Shown: piece by piece, positions 44,310 to 52,560 of the stretch
How the letters are laid out: every line of letters starts with the position of its first letter
How positions within the stretch are numbered: position 1 is the stretch's first letter
Assembly: GCA_016124745.1 (NCBI GenBank)
Contig: WGNC01000015.1
Location: 17,361-81,360 of the forward strand
Length of the DNA: 64,000 nt
Reading direction: 5' to 3'
Origin: Thiobacillus sp.
Lineage (GTDB): Bacteria; Pseudomonadota; Gammaproteobacteria; Burkholderiales; Thiobacillaceae
The notes under the pieces: model-generated
What the model saw: only the letters and a program-made list of their open reading frames with translations
Databases searched by the model: none
What the model was told of the DNA's origin: nothing
Translations under genes and position numbers: made by a program

Positions 44310-47300
44310 ATGGATAGTCCAGCGCGCATGAATCCACCCCTGTCCAACCATCATTCCAGGCCCTTGCGGGGCTTGTACCTGGCACTGGTCAGCTTCATCC
44401 TCGCGGCCTACCTCTTCGCTGTCGTCCAGGACGGCTTCGAAGCGAAGCGGGAAGCCGAAACCCGTCTGCTCTATATCAAGAGCACCCTGGTGCAGAACAC
44501 GCGCACCACGCTGAGAAACTTTGAGCTGGTGCTGCGCGGACTGGGCAGCGAACTGGTCGCCCAGGGCGCGTTGCAGGCGCCCGAGCGCGGACGCGAGCTC
44601 ATCGAACGAATGGAATCGATCGATCCCGGCATGGCGGGATTCGGCTTGGCCAGGCCCGACGGGCAACTGATACTGGTGAGTGGCATCCCGGATGGCACGC
44701 CGCTGCCGAACCTGTTGCGACAGGCCGAAACCCGGGACAGCTTCCTGAAGAGCATCGCATCCGATCATATCGAAGTGGGGCGGACCTATTTCATGGGGCC
44801 GCTCGGGCATTGGGTCATCCCGGTTCGCGTTCCCATCCGCAACCGCCAGGGCCAGACGCTTGCGATCATGACGGCAGGCTATCCCATCGAGGGCAGTTCC
44901 GCCCTGTGGGCGCGCATGGAGATGCCGCCCGATATTCAGCTGGCCTTGCTGCGTGACGACAATTACCCCCAGTATCTTCATCCGCGCCCGCCCGGCCCGC
45001 CGGAAGTCATGAACCGGAACCTGTATGGCCAGCAGATCCATCCGCAAACCATCCGGCAACTGGCTGAATTCAGGCTCGGCAGCGGTCTCGTGACGATCGA
45101 CCTGCCACGCAACAACGGCCTGCACCTGGCCGCCTATGAAAACATGGACGACTACGGGCTGCTGGCCGGGGTGCTCATTCCCTGGCGATCCATCGTGATC
45201 GACTGGCTGCAACGGTTGCTGGCGCCGACCCTGCTGCTGCTGATCTTCCTCATCGGCGGCACCTGGATTTATCGGCGTGCCCAGTCACGCCAGGCAGAGA
45301 GCAACGCCGCGGTCGCCCGTCTTTCCGCCTGGCAGCAGGCTGTCCTGGATGGCGCGGACTACAGCATCATTTCCACCGACATCTCGGGCACCATCGTCAG
45401 CTTCAACAAGGCGGCCGAACGCATGCTGGGTTATGCCGCGGAAGACGTGGTGGGCAAGGCCACTCCCGAGCTGTTTCACGATCCGGCGGAAATCCGGCGC
45501 TACGCGGCCGAACTCGCGCAGGAATGGGGCGAACCGGTCGAACCGGATTTCGCGGTGCTGGTCGCCCGGGCCCAGCAGGGCCAGCCCGAGGAACGCGAAT
45601 GGAGCCACCTGCGCAAGGATGGCAGCCGTTACCCGGTTCGCCTGTCGATCACCGCACTGCACGGGCAGGATGGCAGGATCGAGGGGTACATGGGGGTCGC
45701 CGCCGATCTTTCCGCGCAGAAGCAGGCGCAGGCGGACCTGCGGGACAGCGAAGCGCGTTATCGCACCCTGTTTCAACACGCCGGCGACAGCATCTTCCTG
45801 ATGAAGGACGATCGCTTCGTCGACTGCAACCCGGCCACGCTGGGGATGTTCGGCTGCACGCGCGATCAGATCATCGGCGCCACGCCCTACCGCTACTCGC
45901 CCCTGTACCAGCCGGACGGCGCCCTGTCCCGGACCCGTGCGCAGGAAAAGATCGCGGCGGCCACCCGGGGCGAAACCCAGGTATTCGAATGGCGTCATCA
46001 ACGTCATGACGGCACGCCCTTCGATGCGGAAGTGACCCTGAACATCGTGACGATCGGAGAGCAGCCGCATCTCCTCGCCACCGTGCGCGACATCAGTCAG
46101 CGCAAGAAAACCGAGGGCGATCTCCAGCAATCCCGCCAGACGTTGATCGAACGCAACGAAAACCTGCGGCTCATCAACCAGCTTTCCAACCGGCTTCACG
46201 CGTCGCTGAAGCTGGACGACATTCTGAAAGAAACCATGGAGGCCCTGCTGGGCCTGAGCCATGCCCCGAGCATTGCAGTCTATTTGCTGAATCCGGACGG
46301 GTCTGAACTGAATCTGGTGGCCAGTCGCGGATTCAAGGAAAAAGTGCTGCGTCTGGGCGCCAGCCTCCCGGTGGAAGGCAGTCTGAGCGGCCTTTCCATC
46401 AGACAAGGGAAGCTACAGGTCAGCGAACATTTTGAGCACGATGAGCGATTGCAACCCGATCTGAAGAATGCGCTGGTTGCCATGGGGCTGCATTCGGCGG
46501 CCGTCATTCCGATGATCTATCACGGGCACGCCCTGGGCTGCATCAACCTGCTTTACGCTGAGTGCCGGCAGTTCGGCGAAGTGGAACTGGAAACGCTGAA
46601 CGCTTTCAGCAACACCGTTGCCCTGGCAATCGCCAATTCGCGACATGTCGTCAGCCTGGCTTTCCAGGGCCGCCATGACAGCCTCACCGCCTTGCCGAAC
46701 CGTACCGTCCTGCACGAAGACTTTCCTCGACGCATCGCGCAGGACGCGGGTGGGCATAGCGCCCTGCTGCTGCTGGACCTCGATCATTTCAAGGAAATCA
46801 ATGACACCCTCGGACACCATATCGGCGACCACCTGCTGACGCATATCGGCCCGCGCCTGAACGAAACCCTGGCGGAACATCATGCGCTGGTCTGCCGCAT
46901 GGGCGGGGACGAATTCGCTGTCCTGCTGAGCGGACTCGCCGACAAGGCCGATGCCGTGGCGTTGTCCCGACAGGTCGCCGAAACCCTGCGCCGGCCCTTC
47001 ATGCTGGAAGGCATCGCGCTGCAGGTGGGTGTCAGCGTGGGCGTCGCCCATTATCCCGAGCATGGCAAAGACAGCCATGCCCTGTTGCGGGCCGCGGATG
47101 TGGCGATGTATCAGGCAAAGACGCTGAAAACAGGCGTCGTCGTATATGCCCGCGATTTCGACAAATACAGTCCGGACCGTCTCGCCCTCGCCGGCGAACT
47201 CGTGCAGGCGGTCCAGAATGGAGAACTGGTCCTGCATTATCAGCCGCAGCTGGATCTTGCCAGCGGACGGATCACCGGCTTCGAGACGCTGGTTCGCTGG

Positions 47301-47939
47301 ATGAACCCGCGCCTGGGCATCCTGTACCCGGATGCCTTCATCCACCTGGTGGAAATGAACGAGGTCATCCACCCCTTCACGCATGCCGTCATGGATCTGG
47401 CCCTGGCGGACAAACGGCGGCTGCACGACCTGGGTTATGCCCAGCCGGTATCGATCAACCTGTCGGCACGCAACCTGATGGATGCCCGCTGCGTGTCCGG
47501 GCTCGCGGAGGTCATCGCCAAGCATGGCGTGCCGCAGCAGGAAGTCGAACTGGAACTGACCGAAACCGCCCTGATGTACGATCCAGACAACGCGGTCGCC
47601 CTGCTGGAGGAGATTGCGGCCATGGGCGTGAACATCGCGGTCGACGATTTTGGGACCGGCTATTCCTCGCTGTCCTATCTGCGTCAACTGCCGCTCGATG
47701 CCCTGAAAATCGACCGGTCCTTCGTCATCGGCATGCACCACAATACCCAGGACGCGATCATCGTGCGCTCCACCGTCGCCCTGGCCCATAGCCTCGGCTT
47801 GCGCGTCATCGCGGAAGGGGTCGAAAACGCCGAGACGCTGGCCCTGCTCAAGAATATGGGGTGCGACCGGGCGCAGGGCTACTTCTTTAGCCGGCCGCTA
47901 CCGCTGGACGAACTGATCGACTGGCTGCAATCGCACTAG
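44310..47939 (+). CDS. Membrane-bound PAS-PAS-GAF-GGDEF-EAL cyclic-di-GMP protein
   Basis: A 1209-residue sensor. Order: transmembrane helix (about 20-38), periplasmic sensor domain of Cache/CHASE-like size (40-300), second helix (304-322), PAS (about 340-460), PAS (470-605), GAF (640-780), GGDEF (805-965) and EAL (975-1205). The GGDEF motif is intact near 865, so diguanylate cyclase activity is plausible. The EAL motif reads ETL near 991, but the other phosphodiesterase residues (NLSARN, ELTETAL, DDFGTGYSSL, AEGVE) are present. It may act in either direction. Nothing adjacent reveals the signal. The 231 bp upstream hold nothing recognisable. Confidence 0.9.
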   Translation: MDSPARMNPPLSNHHSRPLRGLYLALVSFILAAYLFAVVQDGFEAKREAETRLLYIKSTLVQNTRTTLRNFELVLRGLGSELVAQGALQAPERGRELIERMESIDPGMAGFGLARPDGQLILVSGIPDGTPLPNLLRQAETRDSFLKSIASDHIEVGRTYFMGPLGHWVIPVRVPIRNRQGQTLAIMTAGYPIEGSSALWARMEMPPDIQLALLRDDNYPQYLHPRPPGPPEVMNRNLYGQQIHPQTIRQLAEFRLGSGLVTIDLPRNNGLHLAAYENMDDYGLLAGVLIPWRSIVIDWLQRLLAPTLLLLIFLIGGTWIYRRAQSRQAESNAAVARLSAWQQAVLDGADYSIISTDISGTIVSFNKAAERMLGYAAEDVVGKATPELFHDPAEIRRYAAELAQEWGEPVEPDFAVLVARAQQGQPEEREWSHLRKDGSRYPVRLSITALHGQDGRIEGYMGVAADLSAQKQAQADLRDSEARYRTLFQHAGDSIFLMKDDRFVDCNPATLGMFGCTRDQIIGATPYRYSPLYQPDGALSRTRAQEKIAAATRGETQVFEWRHQRHDGTPFDAEVTLNIVTIGEQPHLLATVRDISQRKKTEGDLQQSRQTLIERNENLRLINQLSNRLHASLKLDDILKETMEALLGLSHAPSIAVYLLNPDGSELNLVASRGFKEKVLRLGASLPVEGSLSGLSIRQGKLQVSEHFEHDERLQPDLKNALVAMGLHSAAVIPMIYHGHALGCINLLYAECRQFGEVELETLNAFSNTVALAIANSRHVVSLAFQGRHDSLTALPNRTVLHEDFPRRIAQDAGGHSALLLLDLDHFKEINDTLGHHIGDHLLTHIGPRLNETLAEHHALVCRMGGDEFAVLLSGLADKADAVALSRQVAETLRRPFMLEGIALQVGVSVGVAHYPEHGKDSHALLRAADVAMYQAKTLKTGVVVYARDFDKYSPDRLALAGELVQAVQNGELVLHYQPQLDLASGRITGFETLVRWMNPRLGILYPDAFIHLVEMNEVIHPFTHAVMDLALADKRRLHDLGYAQPVSINLSARNLMDARCVSGLAEVIAKHGVPQQEVELELTETALMYDPDNAVALLEEIAAMGVNIAVDDFGTGYSSLSYLRQLPLDALKIDRSFVIGMHHNTQDAIIVRSTVALAHSLGLRVIAEGVENAETLALLKNMGCDRAQGYFFSRPLPLDELIDWLQSH

Positions 47940-47984
47940 CAGGGTGCCTTCTCGTCATCCGTCGCCGCTGCCGCGATCCGTTGC

Positions 47985-48449
47985 TCAGACGCCGCCTGCA
48001 AAACCTTGTTGCCGCCAGGCCTCGAACACCACCACGCTTACTGCATTGGACAGATTCATGCTGCGCGAATGCGGCAGCATCGGCAGACGCAGACGGTGAT
48101 CGGGGTCGAACCGCAGCAACATATCGGGCGGCAGGCCACGCGATTCGGGCCCGAACAGCAGCACGTCGCCAGCCCGAAAATCGATTTCCGTGTAGCGCGA
48201 ACTGCCCTTGGTGGTAAGCGCGAACCAGCGCCGCCCGGGCAGCGCCGCCTGCACGGCGTCCCAGCTTGCATGCACCTGGACGCAGGCCATGTCGTGATAA
48301 TCCAGCCCGGCACGCGCCACCTGCTTGTCCGACAGGTCGAACCCGAGCGGTTCGACCAGGTGCAGACGGCAGCCGGTGTTGGCGGCCAAGCGAATCAGGT
48401 TGCCCGTATTGGGCGGGATTTCGGGCTGAAACAAAACGATCTCAAACAT
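47985..48449 (-). CDS. trmL: tRNA (cytidine/uridine-34-2'-O)-methyltransferase TrmL
   Basis: SPOUT methyltransferase that 2'-O-methylates the wobble base of leucine tRNAs. The 154 residues contain the family N-terminus FEIVLFQPEIPPNTGNLIRLAANTG, the knot segment LLFGPESRGLP, and RSMNLSNAVSVVVFEAWRQ. The start is taken at 48449 (MFEIVLF); eight residues upstream of it in the open frame are not conserved. Divergent from gshA. Confidence 0.93.
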   Translation of the reverse strand: MFEIVLFQPEIPPNTGNLIRLAANTGCRLHLVEPLGFDLSDKQVARAGLDYHDMACVQVHASWDAVQAALPGRRWFALTTKGSSRYTEIDFRAGDVLLFGPESRGLPPDMLLRFDPDHRLRLPMLPHSRSMNLSNAVSVVVFEAWRQQGFAGGV

Positions 48450-48493
48450 CCGGCTTGGCCTAAAATGAGGCATTCCTGAAAGACGTCTATTCT

Positions 48494-49789
48494 ATGGTCC
48501 CTTACCTCACCACTGCACTCACAGGCCCGCTGCTGGAACTGGAAAAGCGCCTGCTCGACGCCCAGCCGACGATCGAACACTGGTTTCGCCAACAATGGAA
48601 GGAACAGGCCGCACCGTTCTATACCTCGGTGGACATCCGCAACGCCGGCTTCAAACTGGCACCCGTCGACACCAACCTGTTTCCCGGTGGCTTCAACAAC
48701 CTCAACCCGGCCTTCATGTCGCTGTCGATTCATGCGGCGATGGGTGCCGTCGAAAAGATCTGTCCCGACGCCCAGCGTCTGCTGCTCATTCCCGAGAACC
48801 ACACCCGCAATACGTTCTATCTGCAGAACGTCGCGGTGCTCGCGCACATCCTGCGCCAGACCGGCCTCGTCGTACGCATCGGCACGCTGATTCCCGAGAT
48901 TACCCAGCCGACCACACTCGAACTGCCAGCGGGCGGGCGGCTGACGCTGGAGCCGCTGATTCGCAAGGGTGACCGTGTCGTACTCGAAGGCTTCGACCCT
49001 TGCGCGGTGCTGCTCAACAACGACCTCTCGGCCGGTGTGCCGGACATCCTGAAAGGGATCGAGCAGACCATCATGCCGCCGCTGCATGCCGGCTGGGCAA
49101 CGCGCCGCAAGTCGCGCCACTTCGCTGCCTATCAGAATATCGCGATCGAGTTCTCGCGACTCGTGGGCATCGACCCTTGGCTCATCGACCCCTACTTCAG
49201 CCAGTGCGGCAGGATCGACTTCCAGGCGCGCCAGGGCGAGGAATGCCTGGCCGAGAAGGTCGGCGACATGCTCGACCGGATCCAGCTCAAGTACGACGAA
49301 TACGGCATCGACCAGCCGCCCTTCGTCATCGTCAAGGCAGACGCTGGTACCTATGGCATGGGCATCATGACGGTGAAGTCGCCGGACGACGTGCGCGAGC
49401 TCAACCGCAAGCAGCGCAACAAGATGGCGGTCGGCAAGGAAGGACTCGCCTTCAGCGAGGTGCTGATACAGGAAGGCGTCTACACGTTCGAGAGCATCAA
49501 CGAGGCCGTTGCCGAGCCGGTCGTCTACATGCTCGACCACTTCGTCGTCGGCGGCTTCTACCGCGTCCACACGGGGCGCGGGTCGGACGAGAACCTCAAC
49601 AGCCCCGGCATGCATTTCGTGCCGCTGGCGTTCGACAACACCTGCGTGATGCCGGACCGCAGCGCCAACCCGGATGCCAGTCCCAACCGCTTCTACGCCT
49701 ATGGCGTGATCGCACGGCTGGCGATGCTGGCGGCGAGCATCGAACTCGATGAAGCGCTGAACGAAGCCGAGCAGATGGCCGCCGCATGA
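48494..49789 (+). CDS. gshA: Glutamate-cysteine ligase, proteobacterial (T. ferrooxidans-type) family
   Basis: First step of glutathione synthesis: ATP-dependent formation of gamma-glutamylcysteine. The 431-residue protein is not of the E. coli GshA or plant type. It matches the separate family first described from Acidithiobacillus (formerly Thiobacillus) ferrooxidans. Features include VDTNLFPGGFNNL, FVIVKADAGTYGMGIMTVKS and DHFVVGGFYRVHTGRG. The stop overlaps the gshB start (ATGA), so the two steps are coupled. Confidence 0.92.
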   Translation: MVPYLTTALTGPLLELEKRLLDAQPTIEHWFRQQWKEQAAPFYTSVDIRNAGFKLAPVDTNLFPGGFNNLNPAFMSLSIHAAMGAVEKICPDAQRLLLIPENHTRNTFYLQNVAVLAHILRQTGLVVRIGTLIPEITQPTTLELPAGGRLTLEPLIRKGDRVVLEGFDPCAVLLNNDLSAGVPDILKGIEQTIMPPLHAGWATRRKSRHFAAYQNIAIEFSRLVGIDPWLIDPYFSQCGRIDFQARQGEECLAEKVGDMLDRIQLKYDEYGIDQPPFVIVKADAGTYGMGIMTVKSPDDVRELNRKQRNKMAVGKEGLAFSEVLIQEGVYTFESINEAVAEPVVYMLDHFVVGGFYRVHTGRGSDENLNSPGMHFVPLAFDNTCVMPDRSANPDASPNRFYAYGVIARLAMLAASIELDEALNEAEQMAAA

Positions 49790-50718
49790 AGCTGCTGTTC
49801 GTGGTCGACCCGCTGCCGGGTCTCAAGGCCTACAAGGACAGCTCGGTGGCGATGATGCGCGCCGCCGTGGCGCGCGGTCATGCCGTGTTCGCCACCGAGG
49901 CGCGCCGGCTGCAGGTCGAGGACGGCGTGACCCACGCCGCCTGTGACGCGCTCGACGTGCGCAACGACGACGACTGGTATCGCATCACCGAGACCGCCGC
50001 GAATGCACTGATGGATTTCGATGCCGTCGTCATGCGCACCGACCCGCCGGTGGACACCGATTACCTGCTCGCCACCCAGCTGCTGGGCATCGCCGAAAGC
50101 AACGGTGCACGCGTGCTGAATCGGCCGGCCTGCCTGCGCGATTTCAACGAGAAGCTGGCGATTCTCAACTTTCCACAGTTCATCGCACCGACACTGGTTT
50201 CCGCCGACGCAACGACAGTCGGCCATTTCCTCGACAGGCACCATGACATCATCGTCAAGCCGCTGACCGAAATGGGCGGCAGCGGCATTTTCCGGCTGAC
50301 CCTAAACGATCCCAATCGCAATGCCATTCTGGAAACACTGACCCGCAACGGCCGCCGCGCCATCATGGCGCAGCACTACCTGCCCGAAATCCGGGAAGGC
50401 GACAAACGCATCCTGCTGATCGACGGTGAAGTCGTGCCGTGGGCGCTTGCGCGTATCCCCAAGGCCGGCGAGACCCGCGGCAACCTCGCCGCCGGCGGGA
50501 CTGCCCGCGCGCAACCACTTTCTGCGCGCGATCGCGAGATCGCCGAGACGATCGCCCCCTGGGCAAAGCAGCACGGCATTTTCCTCACCGGGCTCGACGT
50601 GATCGGCGACTGCCTCACCGAAATCAACGTCACCAGCCCGACCGGCTTTCAGGAGATCGCGGCACAGACCGGGCACGATGTCGGGGCGCAGTTCATCGCC
50701 GCGATCGAGCGCGCATGA
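49786..50718 (+). CDS. gshB: Glutathione synthetase
   Basis: ATP-grasp enzyme that adds glycine to gamma-glutamylcysteine. The 310 residues show MRTDPPVDTDYL near 84, the ATP-grasp elements IIVKPLTEMGGSGIFRL and LPEIREGDKRILLIDGEVV, and the C-terminal GLDVIGDCLTEINVTSPTG. The length is typical. The start overlaps gshA and the stop overlaps apbE, both as ATGA, forming a tightly coupled gshA-gshB-apbE unit. Confidence 0.97.
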   Translation: MKLLFVVDPLPGLKAYKDSSVAMMRAAVARGHAVFATEARRLQVEDGVTHAACDALDVRNDDDWYRITETAANALMDFDAVVMRTDPPVDTDYLLATQLLGIAESNGARVLNRPACLRDFNEKLAILNFPQFIAPTLVSADATTVGHFLDRHHDIIVKPLTEMGGSGIFRLTLNDPNRNAILETLTRNGRRAIMAQHYLPEIREGDKRILLIDGEVVPWALARIPKAGETRGNLAAGGTARAQPLSARDREIAETIAPWAKQHGIFLTGLDVIGDCLTEINVTSPTGFQEIAAQTGHDVGAQFIAAIERA

Positions 50719-51713
50719 AGGCAGTCCGGCTCGGTCTGGCGTGGGTGCTGCTTTGGCTGCTCGCCGCCTGCAGTCCACCCCCTTTGACGCAGCAGCAGGC
50801 CTATGTCTTCGGCACGCTGGTGGAAGTCAGCGTCTTCGGCACACCGGAAAGCCAGGCGCAACAGGCAATCTCCGCGGTGCTGGCGCGCTTCGACGAACTG
50901 CACCGTGCGCTGCACGCCTGGCAGCCCAGCGAGCTGTCACGCCTCAACGCCGCGCTGGCACAGGGGCAGCGCGCCCCCGTCGCGCCGGAACTCGCAGCAA
51001 TGCTGCGCGACGCGCAGGCGCTTTCGATGCAGTCGAGCGAACTGTTCAATCCGGCCATCGGCGGGCTGATCGCGTTGTGGGGCTTTCATGCCGACGCGCC
51101 GCAGGCGCAAGTGCCGGAGGCCGCCGCGATCGCACGCTGGGTCAAGGCCGCCCCACGCATGCGCGATCTGCATGTCGAAAATGGCGAAGCCTGGAGCGAC
51201 AATCCTGCCGTGCAGCTGGACCTGGGCGGCTACGCCAAGGGCTATGCGCTCGATGAGGCCATACGCATTTTGAAAGCCCACGGCATCGACAATGCCCTGG
51301 TCAACATCGGCGGCAACGTGATCGCGCTGGGCGGCCATGGCGACCGTCCCTGGCGCGTCGGCATCCAGCATCCGCGCCAGCCCGGCACGCTGGCGACGCT
51401 GGACTTGATGAACGGCGAAGCGATCGGTACCTCGGGCGATTACCAGCGCTACTTCGAAGCGGGCGGGCAACGCTACAGCCATCTGATCGATCCGCGCAGC
51501 GGCTTTCCGGCAACCGGCATGCAGTCGGTGACGGTGCTGGTATCGGGCGAACATGCGGGCACGCGCTCGGATGCCCTGTCGAAACCCCTGTTCATCGGCG
51601 GCCCGTCACAACTGGCTGAGCAGGCCGCCCGCCTTGGCGTCGCCGACTATCTCGCAGTCGATGCCACTGGCCAGACCCACATTTCACCTGCGATGCAGGC
51701 CCGGCTTCGTTAG
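50715..51713 (+). CDS. apbE: FAD:protein FMN transferase ApbE (lipoprotein)
   Basis: Attaches FMN covalently to threonine of target flavoproteins (for example Rnf/Nqr subunits) in the periplasm, using FAD and magnesium. The 332-residue protein starts at the ATG overlapping gshB, with a lipoprotein signal and lipobox LAAC (C19). Conserved blocks are LDLGGYAKGYALDEA, VNIGGNVIALGG and the late SHLIDPRSGFPA. An in-frame opening reaching back to 50439 lies inside gshB and is rejected. The target protein is not in the window. Confidence 0.95.
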   Translation: MKAVRLGLAWVLLWLLAACSPPPLTQQQAYVFGTLVEVSVFGTPESQAQQAISAVLARFDELHRALHAWQPSELSRLNAALAQGQRAPVAPELAAMLRDAQALSMQSSELFNPAIGGLIALWGFHADAPQAQVPEAAAIARWVKAAPRMRDLHVENGEAWSDNPAVQLDLGGYAKGYALDEAIRILKAHGIDNALVNIGGNVIALGGHGDRPWRVGIQHPRQPGTLATLDLMNGEAIGTSGDYQRYFEAGGQRYSHLIDPRSGFPATGMQSVTVLVSGEHAGTRSDALSKPLFIGGPSQLAEQAARLGVADYLAVDATGQTHISPAMQARLR

Positions 51714-51759
51714 TCGGTTTGGGCATACGATCTTTCATGCGCTTCAGCCCATAGAAAGT

Positions 51760-51831
51760 CGGAGTCCCCTTGTGGGGCACCACGTTTGCCCCCTCTACCG
51801 CATGCGGGGGAGGGTTGGTGAGGGGGAAACG
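51760..51831. repeat. GC-rich stem-loop intergenic repeat
   Basis: In the 165-bp apbE-PTS gap two hairpins lie in tandem. CCCC-TTGT-GGGG is at 51766-51777. A longer G/C palindrome, centred on CCGCATGCGG with 9 of 11 matching arms, is at 51791-51814 and is followed by GGTTGGTGAGGGGG. This pattern resembles dispersed intergenic repeats I know from betaproteobacterial genomes. Only one copy is in the window. Confidence 0.6.
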
Positions 51832-51878
51832 CTCGGCCATGCGCGTTAGAATGCTGTTTTTGGTCTGACGCACGCCCC

Positions 51879-52310
51879 ATGATCGGTATCCTCATCGTCG
51901 CCCACGGTTCACTCGCCGACAGTCTGGTCGAGTGCGCCACCCATGTGCTGGGTCAGCGGCCACGCGGCCTCGCCACGCTCGATTTCACCGGTCACGCCGA
52001 TCCCAACGAGCGCCAGAAGGCACTGCAGGCGCGGCTGGACGAACTGGCAGCGCTCAATGACGGCGACAGCGACGGCATCCTGGTGCTGACCGATGTCTAT
52101 GGCGCAACCCCCAGCAATACGCTGTGTCGTCTCCTCGAGCCATCGCACATCGAGGGCGTTTCCGGCGTCAACCTGCCGATGCTGCTGAAAGCACTGAACT
52201 ACCGCGAAACGCTGCCTCTTCCCCAACTCATCGATCGCATCGTCGAAGGGGGACGCAGCGGCATCAACCACATTTCCGAGACCATGTGCCATGCAGCAAC
52301 GGGACGTTGA
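51879..52310 (+). CDS. PTS mannose/fructose-family IIA component
   Basis: A 143-residue EIIA of the mannose family (ManX-like). The phosphorylated histidine is H9 in ILIVAHGSLADSL, and LVLTDVYGATPSN is the conserved second loop. No EIIB, EIIC or EIID gene is in the window, so the protein more likely relays phosphate for regulation than transports a sugar. The stop overlaps the HPr gene by 20 bp. Confidence 0.9.
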   Translation: MIGILIVAHGSLADSLVECATHVLGQRPRGLATLDFTGHADPNERQKALQARLDELAALNDGDSDGILVLTDVYGATPSNTLCRLLEPSHIEGVSGVNLPMLLKALNYRETLPLPQLIDRIVEGGRSGINHISETMCHAATGR

Positions 52311-52560
52311 AATCGTCAACAAGCTCGGGCTGCATGCGCGCCCGTCGGCCAAGCTGACCCAGCTGGCCTCCAGCTTCAAGAGTCAGGTCCACATGGCACG
52401 CAATGGCCGCCGCATCAATGCCAAGAGCATCATGGGCGTGATGATGCTGGCGGCTGCCAAGGGCAGCACCGTCACGCTCGAAGCCGATGGCGAAGACGAG
52501 CTGGAAGCGATCGATGCGCTGAGCGGACTGATTTCCAGCGGATTCGGAGAAGAGCTTTGA
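52291..52560 (+). CDS. ptsH: Phosphocarrier protein HPr
   Basis: An 89-residue HPr with the catalytic histidine H15 (LGLHARPSAK) and the regulatory serine S46 (AKSIMGVMML) that HPr kinase would phosphorylate. It transfers phosphate from EI (next gene) to the IIA protein (previous gene). It overlaps the IIA gene by 20 bp, and its TGA overlaps the ptsI TTG start. Confidence 0.96.
   Translation: MQQRDVEIVNKLGLHARPSAKLTQLASSFKSQVHMARNGRRINAKSIMGVMMLAAAKGSTVTLEADGEDELEAIDALSGLISSGFGEEL

Noticed and set aside
46413..47789. 458-codon open frame opposite the GGDEF-EAL gene
   Set aside because: Shadow frame with H/Q/R-rich composition and no recognisable domain.
50439..50714. N-terminal extension of apbE
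   Set aside because: The extra 92 codons lie inside gshB in another frame; the real product starts with a lipoprotein signal at 50715.
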